Shown: one piece after another, positions 44,579 through 55,700 of the stretch
How positions within the stretch are numbered: position 1 is the stretch's first letter
Layout: each line of letters starts with the position of its first letter
Source of the DNA: Apricaphanius iberus
Taxonomy: Eukaryota; Chordata; Actinopteri; Cyprinodontiformes; Aphaniidae
Length of the DNA stretch: 64,000 nt
Assembly (NCBI GenBank): GCA_028564705.1
Contig: JAPXFQ010001391.1
Location: 310,001 to 374,000, forward strand
Direction of reading: 5' to 3'
Notes under the pieces: generated by a model
What the model was told of the DNA's origin: nothing
Seen by the model: only the letters and a program-made list of their open reading frames with translations
The model's database searches: none
Translations under genes and position numbers: made by a program

Positions 44579-47500
44579 CTTAATACCAATTAAAATACTT
44601 TTAAATTTGTGTTAATGTCAAGAAGTTCAAGTACTGTAAAAATGTTTTGAAAGGCCTCATGAAAGTAGTAAGACTTGAGCCCAGATCATTTGGACAGCCT
44701 CCAAAGAGGCTGGGTTTAAATTAAAATTAGTGTAGTTTAATTTTTTACTACTAACTCAATTGTTGTAGCTGTATATGCATACCCCAAAGCATGCATGATT
44801 GCTATGGTGGAAGCAATACAAAACACACCCAACAATACAGTAGGTCTGGGTTAAAGTGCAGTCTTTAGCGATTCGCTTAGAATTTTTTGTTAAGAATAAA
44901 GTTTTTCTCTGTTATTGACAATTGATAGTTCTGTTTCAGTAGCTAGTGTAAATTGGACCTGTGGTTCTTAAGGATGTATTCAATAGATGGCCAGTTTGGC
45001 TGAAAGTAAATTTAACAAGATCTTCATATCGGATGGCTCAAATTACCCAAGAATCAACACCGCACATGCATAAAACATCTTGCTGGTCTTTGCCACAGTG
45101 CCTCTCTATTTTTGGGTGGTTTTGTGTTTCCAAACTTCTCTTTCAGTGTCTCTCAAAGTTGCCCGCTTTGTGCCACATTATCCTTTGTTCACATTATCCA
45201 ACAGAAAACAGAACAACTGCTAAGGCAACATGAACGCAGATTTGAATAATTCAATATTTTAAGGCATTTTAGTGTTGCACACATTTTCCTCTGGCCAGAT
45301 CACTTACTGCTTTGTATTTGTTTTTGTCTGTAGCCCATCCATTTGAGCTTTTCAGCCTTAAAACCCAATGAGCTGGCATGACAGGTCAGTTAAATCCTGT
45401 AAGTACCTGATGTTCATTAGTGTGAGACTGTCCCGTACAGCTGGATGCAAGGCTATGGTAATGTTTCATCGAAATGATCTGTGATAATATAAAGGCATCT
45501 AAATTTTACTTGGTGTATTAAAACCATGAACAATGACACTAAAGTGTACTTTAACACACTTTGCCTCTGTGATCTTATGTCAACTAGCATGGTAAGTGGC
45601 AAGAGTACTGATTGAAATCACAGAACAGCTTAACTTCTATTCTCAAGTGGTGTCTAAGTTGGTGCTTATAGCTTTATCATATACCTATTAAAAGTAATGC
45701 AAACTCAACAATCTCTTGCTGTAAGGATTTTTGTCAAATCAAGTTAGCCAAATGTTTTCTTGCATTAAGGCAAATTTAGGAAAATCCCTTTGATCATCGG
45801 TTCTTTTCTTGCTTTGAAGAAAAGGACGACTTTTAAAAAGTTTGTTTCTTCAGGTTAAAGTCAAAATTGTGTTGAATAAATTGAGATCATTAGTTTTTTT
45901 ACCCCTTTTATGTTTCAGATCACGTTTAGGTAATTCTTTGGAGCCCGTTGTATGATCTATAACGCCCGTTTTTCCATTATGTTACCCCCTTTTTTTTCTA
46001 GAATACAGGACCAATAGATTTAAAGATAAAAATCCTACACATCCACAGTTGAACTACTCAAAACCAGTAACTACTGACGCAAGAGAGAAATGAATGCAAA
46101 AACAAACCCTCATGCTAATACACCGCTAGAGATTAATCACTGAATGATTTAACTTATTTTGTTTTTGTCACAACTAAAGTATCTCGGTTAAAATTTTTTA
46201 ATTTTTCCATTGTAAACATTTTTTTTTCATACATGTAGCCTTGAAAAATATCGTCTGTGAAAATAGATATTGATTGTCCTGTATAGACCAGTTGCTTTTT
46301 TTTTGGAACAGTTTGAATGAAATGTGCCGTTTGTCCAGTATTATGCCTAATAATAAAAAAAATACACTCCTGCCATTTGTCGTTCTTAATTTACAGCAAT
46401 TACCTCTGAAAGTGAAAATCCACGTAGAGTCCTCGTCCTTTCACAGCAGCTTGTTTTACTTTTACGCATACTAGGGCACCACCTACTGGCCAGCAGATGT
46501 TTACAGCGTTTGATGACATTCCGTGCTGCTCAGAGAAAGAGCCTGCAGGGTATATAGCTGCGATCCTGCTAAACGTCTGGCTCAAAGGATTCCTAGACTT
46601 TGGGAACAGAAATACAGGCTTATAGAAGAACAACCCCTAATATGAAAAATATAATATGCAGCAAAAGCCTGTTGATCTTCATTTGATTCCAGGTGTTGAA
46701 ACATGCAGGGAATGTCCCTTGTGGTCCAAGGGGTTAAAACGCCGGATTATGATTGCATTAATTTGTCGTGTGATTATGTTCTGTCCAAATTATCGCTGTT
46801 TGCTTGTTTTTTTTAAGAACCACACAAAGGACAGCAGCGCGTCTTTGAGAAATTAGTTTTAGATGGTAAGTGGATATTCTGCAAACTGAGATAGGCCTAG
46901 TCTATTTTGTTATAAAATTAATATAAACTGCTGATGTATGCTCCATCCAAGATGACCGTACAGAAAGTAGTCTACTGCAGAAATGAGCAAAGGTGTTTCA
47001 TCCCAGTGTGAGCTGTCCATTGGAACTTTACTTTTGGATCACTCTTACAGTCTAGTGTTGAAATTACAGAACAGATGGGTCTTTCATGCAGTTAATAATT
47101 TTATCAGCTAATGTGCTGAAATTGTCAGTTATCAAATAAACAGCCCGGTGCTTTGAAATTTGCTGAATTTTTATTTTTCTGCAGTTTTCTGACTGAAGGC
47201 TACAGTCTCCTACGCAGAAATTGTATTCATTTACTTGGATATATAAACATGATTACAAAATAATTCAAGACAAAGATATAAAAAAATCTTTAAAGTACCC
47301 TATAAATAGGGTAAAGTAGTTCTAGTGAATGTGGTGATTACAGTTCATTCACTTGACCTACATAAGGCTCAGCAAGATAATGGAACAACAGCTAAATTTA
47401 TAACAAGAAGTGTCACATTAACTTTGTGTCTGGTGCATTTGTGGTTAAAACAAGCTTGCTCTTCATTTAGTGAAGTTGCTCATGGTGGTTATAGAAGCCA

Positions 47501-47883
47501 GACATAGTAGCCATACCTCATAGTAATATAACAAAACTTTATTTATAAAGCACAGGTCATTTAAAAATCGCATCTCTTTACAGATTAAAATTACCCCATA
47601 TAAACCACATTCTGAACCCTCCTCCACAGAATTAAAACCATGATCTCAATTAAACCCACCAACTACTGTGGGAACAGTTTAAAAAAAAAAGACATTGGGC
47701 CGAGTACAGATGAGCTAGGTCAACATTTATTTCTTCATTGCATTCAACACAAGCCAGTTTTATGAAGCCAGAAATTCCAAAAATACACAAGTGGAGGCCT
47801 TAATAATCACCTAGAGTAATACCTGAAAAACAGACCCAAGTCTGAGAGAATGAACGGTTGTGTGTCTAAACTATGGTCACCAC

Positions 47884-48845
47884 CAGAGGTGTCAAAAGTA
47901 TTCACATTCAATACTCAAGTAGAAGTATAGATAGAAAAAAAAACTTCAGCAGAGGTTGAAGTATCAATTCAAGTTTTTTACTCCAGTAAAACTAAAAAAG
48001 TACTGCTTTCAAAATGAATAAGGTAAAAGTTCCTTTTTATAAAAATGCAGTTAAAGACCAGCGCTTAAGCTGCACCGCTTAAAGTGACAGTGTGTAGTTT
48101 TTGCAGTACATCTTTGAAAATAGCCATTAAAATATTATGTAATAATTACGTAAAGCACATTAATTGCAAAAATATTGGCGATATTGTAAAATATGACTTT
48201 AAAAATCAGTTTTAAAATACATAGGCGCAGGTCCGGACGGACAAAACGCACGGAACAAGTCCGCTATTAAAACATTGATTTCCCCTCAAAATGCAAAAAA
48301 GTTTCACCATAAATACATTTTTACCCCTTCGCTAGTTCCAAGCGATGAAAGAGAGACTGATGTGCTCGTCATGTTGCTGCAAATAGATAATTCTCAGGAA
48401 TTGAGCGTTTGAAAACAGCACTAGTTGGACCTCTGTTGTTGAGTTTCTTACTCGAAGAAACAGATACTGTATGCTTGTGATAATTTAGGTATGCACTGCC
48501 CCCTACTGGGCGAAAAATACACACTGTGGCTTTAAGTTGCATTACCAGCACTGTGTGCACAGTATGCTATGGATCAAGGGTGTCAGAATGGTGGATTTTT
48601 AAAACGATTATGGAATTGCAGTCAAACTATCCACACTTTTGGGTTATTTTTTGTGTTTTTTTTTAATAAAACAAGTCTAAATGAAACTGAAGTGATGAGG
48701 CTAGTTTTACAATGTGAGGAGTTTTATACAGATAGTTGCATATTAATGTAAGTAGTTGAAGTAAAAAGTAGCCCAATCTATAATTACACCAATGAAGTAT
48801 AAATAGCTCAAATTTCTGCTTAAGTATAATTACTTAACACCTTTG
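47884..48845. mobile_element. Non-autonomous hAT element with perfect 8-base target duplication
   Basis: The 962-base element begins CAGAGGTGTCAAAAG and ends AACACCTTTG, so its ends are inverted repeats CAGAGGTGT / CAAAGGTGT. GTCACCAC occurs directly on both sides (47876-47883 and 48846-48853). An 8-base duplication and CA-GGGT-like ends identify hAT. It holds no transposase. A second element is nested inside. Confidence 0.82.
48078..48536. mobile_element. Nested MITE inside the hAT element
   Basis: Starts CTTAAAGTGACAGTGTGTAG and ends with the near-perfect reverse complement (TACACACTGTGGCTTTAAG), a terminal inverted repeat of about 25 bases. It is 459 bases long and has no coding. The flanks share only TGCA, so its superfamily is not decided. 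Confidence 0.65.
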
Positions 48846-49688
48846 GTCACCACCAAAGGGGTCTGTACTCCCGCCATTCCTTTTAACTCCGCACCCTTCA
48901 GACTTCCAGTACAAGACATAGTCCTTTTTGGAGAAGTCCTCAGATGACTGAAGTTGCCAGGTGAATCAAAAATGGACACGAACATGAAGAGAGAGATGGC
49001 TGAAAGAATCTCATATTGCATGGGAACAAAAAAGGTGATTTCAGATTTCAGGAGAAACAAGTATGTCAAACACAATTTCTTCTCAGTGTTCACCTTATGA
49101 GCTAGACAGGAGATGCAACAGTAAAGCCATCAGCAAAAAGGGACAGAACAGTATGTTTCTTATTGCTGTGTTTTTTCATGTTTGAACAGATATTGAGAGT
49201 ACGCACCCTGATGTAAGTTATCTCTGGGAAGCACAATCGAACACATCCTGTTCACAGATGGACGGCCAGCATTGTTTCCTCTGGAATATTCAAATAACTG
49301 TCACAATGCATTTTGAAGAAGTGAAGCAAGTGATGCAAATGTTCTAGACTTGTGAACAAATTTATGGGAACATAAAAATCGAAATCACTTTTAAATAAGT
49401 GTTGCCAATGCCTTATATTCTTTAAGATTTTCTTGACTGTTTTCTGAGAGTTACCACATTGTATGACAAATTATTAAGATATTTTATTTGACAATAGCTA
49501 TATTGTGTTTGTGCTTTCTCTTGCACAAGCCTTGAGGTTTGAAGGTGGAGCTAGATGAGGTTCTTCTTGGTTTCATTTATGGTTACCCAACCTTTTGTCA
49601 CATCACTTTGTCGGCATGTAGCGCGTGCTGTCATGGTTTTCATCACCTCTTACCTTCAGAATCGGTTTTAGTGTTGGTGACACTGAAG

Positions 49689-49749
49689 ATGACTGGTATC
49701 CACTACCTGGCTTGCCTTTGGACTGTGGTCATCACACAGTTTGGGTTTG
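49689..49749 (+). CDS. cd7-like exon 1, signal peptide
   Basis: Twenty codons plus one base, reading MTGIHYLACLWTVVITQFGF and ending at G|GTAAGT. This is a typical short hydrophobic signal peptide, and its phase matches the Ig 1 exon. The open frame extends upstream to an ATG at 49539, but that stretch is not signal-like, so 49689 is preferred. Confidence 0.65.
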
Positions 49750-52700
49750 GTAAGTTGGGTCATGCTTTTTGAGTTCAAAGTATACGCATTCAGGCAACTT
49801 TCTTCTCAGTGTGAGAAAAAATAATGTTTGTCATATTGGAAGAATGGCTCTATATGTGTGTGGCTCTATATGTGTGTGAGTGTGTGTGTGTTTGGTTGGG
49901 TGTGGGGTGACAAATATAGCTACATGAGGGTTTATTTTTCTTTTTAGGCTTACAAAATAACTAAATAGAAGTGCTTTTTGCTAACATTTTCCAGCAATAC
50001 ACAAGCCTTGTCATCCAGTAAATGCAAACGTGGATCAAGGTTATAATGCAGATCATTATACTTATTTTACTTGGAAATGTAAAATAAATTTGTTAAAATA
50101 ATATAAATTCTAAGAATTTTTTTTTGTTGAAAAACGCATCTAGATAGAAGGTGAAAAACAAAGTGCATTCATGCGCTCAGCTCTCCAAACCTCTGACTTC
50201 GGATGTTGAATGCGCGTCGTGTGTTCGAACCCCGGCTTCCCCAAAAACAGAAAGTGTCTGAATGAGACCACAAAAGCATGGGTGCCTGAAAAATAAATAA
50301 ATCTATAATTAAGCTTTTACAGACTTTTTTGACCCCACTTACTGCCTCTGGGCGCTTTCCTGGCATTCACTGGCCGGGAAAATACCAATATTTAATCAGT
50401 AGGCTAAATTCTAGGGCAATTATTTAATGTGTCGTTTTTTTGTGTGTCTTTTCAGTTTTTTGCGGCGGGGTTTCGTTCGTGGAGCGGCAGGAGGGAGAGT
50501 CGGTGCTCCTCCGCTGCCACATGGAGCCGAGGGACAAGCCGTCCTACGGTCTCTACCTGAAGCGCAGCTGGCTGCGTCCCGGTAATGTCTTCTTCAGATA
50601 CACCAACAACGACCCCTCTGTCAACGACTCCTTCAAAGGCCGAGTGAGCGTCAGGGGAGACCCGAGCGATCACTCCGTGAATGTGACCATCTCCCAGCTC
50701 ACGGCCGCCGACACAGACCGCTACACCTGTGAGTTCATGTTGGAGAGAGTTGGCTCTGAGGATGAAAAGATTCAAGGAAACTCTGAAGTTTTCCTTCATG
50801 TCAGCTCTGGTGAGTCCCCCCCCAAAGAAATCATCATCATCATCATCATTTTGCGAGTAGGAAGTAGTAAGGAAGTGAAACATCCAGAGGGCAGCGTACT
50901 TTTCCCTTCTCAAAGATGTACACTCACAGCGGTGTTAAAAAATACTCTGAAGGGACAAGGGCTGCATCACTTTTAGGAAGCCCCATGATTAGGGTTGTTG
51001 AAATAGTAATTTTAACTTAGCCTACTTTATACAATCATATAGTTGAATATATATTTATTTTTACTTTAATCGCAAAGATGTTTAACAGAAACTGAAATTT
51101 TGCTTTGGGGACATGGGGAAAATAAGTGTGCGCAAAACAAAAAAGGTAATTAAAAGTGAAATTATTATATTTTTCATGCATTTTTTTTGTGTTGATTCAG
51201 TTCAAAAGACTTCAAACTACGAAAAAAACTTTCTATTATATATGTTTTATGTATTTAAAACAATATATTGACGTTTATCCTGGGGACAGAAAAGTTACCA
51301 ATATTCAGGAATGACCTAAAAAACAACACATTTTTTTATGTCAGATGATAACTTAAAAGTAGCCTACTTTTAAACAGCTGGAGCAAAAACAATAATGACA
51401 AAATTGTTAATTTTATATATTTGCTCATTATTTATTCATCTCCATATTCGAAATTCCTCCAAAACGATGACCAAAATCAAACAGCCTTGCTGTTACTGCA
51501 GCCAGATGTACATTTCTCCCCTAAGTCGTTCTTCTCTGATTAAGGGAAGTAAAATAACTTTTACTATTTGCACGACTACTGTTAAAGGGAACGTTTGTTT
51601 TATTTCAACCTGGACATATATATATATATTTTTAGCAAATATTAAGTTAATTTACTCACCCAGACAAGTTTGGAGCCACTTGGAGTTATTCGGCACAAGT
51701 TTTTATCCAGTCACGAGCAGTAGCCTACATATCCATATAATGGATTTTGCTGCCTCTATCAAGGCATTCATAAGGCATCCAGGTTGACAAAAAAACGTTT
51801 TGTTTAAGATGCTGTGAAAAACAATCACTGGGCACCTGTGTGTGCATTGGTGCTTTGGCCGTATACAAAAATATGTTCTTGGCACAGAAAAAAGCTCATA
51901 CCAGGTTGTGTTTAGTGGTCAGGGACAGTAAGTGTTGTAGTGGCTCATACTAATTAATTCTCAAGGAGTTGTAGATTGTGATGACTGCGGGTAGGAAGGA
52001 TTTGCTGTAGCGGTCTGTGTTGCAGCAAAACTGAAGAGGCCTCTGATTTGGGTTGCCAACTTTCATAAATTAAAATAAGGGACACTTAGGCCACGTCCAC
52101 ACTAAGCCGGATAACGCCTTAAACGTATAATTATTTAGTCTACACCCCCCTATCGTCCACACTAACCTGACTTCGTTTAAGGTCTGTGGCCGAATAACTA
52201 TTAACCGGGTAGGAGAGCCGTGTAAATCTTATTTCAACGGCTAAACGAGCTAGTGTGGACAGCTTCCCCGGATAATGAAAGGACGTGGCATCAATGAATG
52301 CTGCGTCAATAACAATACGACACTACAGACAAAGACAACAGCGAAGAGTAATAAATTGATCTCGTCGTCTGTCCACACCAAAAACTCACTCTTCTTCTGA
52401 GCAGCTATTGTTCTCTTCGGTTAACGGGACAAGCAGATATGTACTGTGCTATAGAGCTTCTTGTATATATTATGTAGGCGCTGGGGTTTTGTTTCGTGCG
52501 TCTTTTCGCACATGCCTAGTATTTGCACAGGTCGGTATGGGATTGCGCAATCATGGGACCTTAAACCGTAAATGCTCGTGTTGAGTGAATAACATTAGGC
52601 GTCTAACTCCCCGTATAACCTTATCGGCTTAGTGTGGACGTAGCCTTAGGCTACAGGGCGTTTTTCACCATTGGCCAAGCGTCCGACTCTTGGGGAGGTG

Positions 52701-55700
52701 TGGTGCTTTTAGTGAGGGGATCGTCCAGAATGTTCCTACGTTAAGCTTGAAAAGCTTTATTCATAATAAACACATTAATGCCTCAGCGCTGTAAATGTGG
52801 CTACAAAGAGCTGCAATGAAATGCATCCACATAAAAAAGGAAATAACAAACTACAAACAACTTGTGTTAACAAGATGCAGTGTGATCTAACACACATTGA
52901 TACTAAGAATAACATTCAGTTTTTTGTTGAGCTTCCAACAATGTATTTTTAATAGTTTCTTTCTAAAGTGAGTCTATGGGGATTTTGCAGACAAACACCT
53001 TTAAACTGGTTTATCTGCTTATTTAAATACAAATTTAGGAATGGGATGATAGATAGTTTATTACACTCAACAAAAATATAAACGCAACACCTATGTTTCT
53101 GCTCCCATTTTTCATGAGATGGACTTAAAGATCTGCCGTGCTGTGCAGCAAGTGTTCTCAGTGTGCAGCTGAGAACACTCACCGACATAGTTTACAATTT
53201 GCCTTGTATTTGTCTTTACTGACCCTGTCCAGCCAAGGATGGTCCTCTTCCTGCCCATCTACAGTATATCTCTGTAAGCGTTTTTGGGACATTTTTAAAG
53301 GCACTACGTGGGAAGCGCCAGTGTGTTGTGTGTGTCCAACTGATCAATTCTGAGTGCACAACACTCGTGAGCCGCAAACACAAAAAAATTTGCTGTCCCT
53401 TTAGATGACTGTAGTTGGATGATTTTAATTTTATTTTTATATCGGCTATGTAGTTAGAATTAGGCTATGGAAGCCTATGTCTGACAGACATATTGGTAAT
53501 TTATGAAAATACGGAACAAACCGCGTCCCTTATTAGTTCAAAACGGGACGCCGTATTTAATTATCAAACAAGGGACGAATCCGTATTTTAAGGGACGGTT
53601 GGCAACCCTACCTCTGACTGAAGACGCTATTGTTGTATGATTGTTCCATGAAGAGGATTCTCAGGGTTGTCCATAATTCTTTTGGTTTTATGAACAATAT
53701 TTTTTTGCATCATCATCTCCAGAGGTTCCACAGTTGTCCCCAGAACAGAACCGCCATCTCTATGATGGTGCGCAGACAATAACCGTCAAACACTGACAAC
53801 AACATAACTCAAAGGATAACTAAGGAGCACGGATATATATAGGGCACAAACTATAATGCACAAAGGAGAACTTCTACAATTAACCCAAACACATTACCCA
53901 TAAGGTGTAGAACAAAATCTATGGGCTCTGGGTGGAGCTTATTTATGTCTGGAATGAGTTAAATTAACTCTGAACTGGCACTCTTTATTCATTTAACACC
54001 AAAAAAAATAAAACTTAACTTTGAATTGCAAGGATGGAGTTTTTTTTTAACTCTGATCTGAGTTAAATTAACACCAGTGTGATCAACTCAGATAAATAAC
54101 TCCAAACATGATTAAAATCTTACACTGAAAAGGTTGAAATTACTCTGTTGGTGTGAAAATAAAAGTTTTAAACTCTCATAATTCAACTCCCAAATTTTTG
54201 CTGTGTATCCAAATGGCCCAGTTTGGAAGATTAAATAAATTGTTTTTTTTTAATGCAGGCTGTGTATTCCCTCATTACATCCATGAAGGCTTTGTGTGTT
54301 TTGGGGCGATTCCTTCAAATGTTCATGGTGACTGCACGAAGTGCGCATAGTGGCATAATGAGACTGAGTTTAGTAGATGACCGATGAAGAACCTTCACTT
54401 TAGACTACTGTAGCCAATGACGGATCAGATTGGCCTTGTTGTAGAAGATTGTCATGTTGGGTGGATGGAGGAGAACATATATTCAGTTTTTTTTAAATTT
54501 GCCATTCATCACTGATGAAGAATGCCTGTGAACAGAGATTCTCATTTTACTCCAGTTATGCTCTCTTGGCTTCAAATCTAAACTTAATGCCAGTTTATTT
54601 TCTTACTGGTGTGCTTCCTGTCTTGGTCAAGAAAAAAAAAGAAGAAAAAAACAGTGACGGAATTTGGTGTTTTCAGTTTCCATCTGACACATACGTCTGT
54701 GGCTGTCTAAGTCGCCCTTGTAATTATAGACCAAAAAGGGAATCCACTTTTTAAATGACTTTGTCTCTAAGTCTCAAAAAAAAGGGGGCTTTGAGATATT
54801 AACATGAAGAAACTCTGTTCACTGGAGAACAATGGGCAAACTGGGACTATTTCAGTTTTTGCATGTAACTAAATGTACTGAACAAATACAATGTTTTTTT
54901 TTTGTGTTAACATCGAAACAAGAAGGGTTATGTATAGAAATTAAAGTGCAGAATTAATGCTCCACCATAGTGGTACCATAGTGCCAGAGTAAGAGGAATC
55001 CACACTCTCACTAAAGTCTCCTATTTGGAAATATTAAAGGGAATTTATTATGCCTCATTCTAAACAAGTTATAATAGATCAATGGTCTGTATATAACATG
55101 TTAAAGACGTTATTTGCGCAAAACACTCATAAAGCAATCTCATCATCTTATTTCTTGACAATATCATTCTCTTTCAGAATGAGCTGTTTAAAGGGCTCTG
55201 TAGCTTTTATGCAAATTAGCAGTTGCGGACCACACCCATCCATTTTGTTATTGGATTAGGTTGCACAGTTGCCACACATGAGAATGGTATTGAATTATTA
55301 TTGGTGGGTGGGGTTTCACAGGTCAAGGGTGTGATTGCATGCAAATTCTGCGTTTTGTGACGTCACAATACGTCACTTTTGAATCAGCATATAGAAGCAA
55401 AAGATTTCTAACTGCAAACATTTCCCCAAAAATTGAATGGATGATTTTATTCATGTTTGGAGTGTTCACAGAGGTAGCACAGACCCCAATGGCAACACAT
55501 GAGACCTCACAATAATGTCACAGGATTACTCAAATATTCCTACACAACATTAGCTATTTCCAAGTTGGGTTAATGCTCAGCTCACTAGTTTTATTAATTT
55601 AATTTATGATGTATGTTGATTCTTTTTTTAAGCTACCATGTCCCTGAAGTTATATCAATTGTATTTCCTTTTCTTCCTGGAGATGCCCCGGGTTCTGTGG

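Larger units (their letters stand above)
42431..49530. other. Spacer between znf207 and the cd7-like gene
   Basis: Tc1 fragments, MITE copy 4 and the nested hAT are listed separately. The remainder shows no gene. A TATATAG at 46549 in a slightly GC-richer context is an isolated match and is not linked to any exon. Confidence 0.5.
50810..55682. other. cd7-like intron between Ig exons
   Basis: Holds the (ATC)n tract, the nested hAT/Harbinger complex, and the GAGTTAAATTAAC and TTAAAGGGAA repeats. No extra Ig-like exon was found. Confidence 0.5.

Noticed and set aside
44961..45233. 90-codon frame in the znf207 to cd7-like spacer
   Set aside because: No homology, no exon borders and ordinary intergenic composition.
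46549..46555. TATATAG as promoter of the cd7-like gene
   Set aside because: It is 3.1 kb from the first exon, with no linking exon and a nested transposon between them. TATA-like words are frequent in this AT-rich DNA.
50452..50913. 153-codon minus-strand frame over Ig domain 1
   Set aside because: The plus strand has the Ig domain with conserved cysteines and correct splice sites; the minus frame is a shadow.
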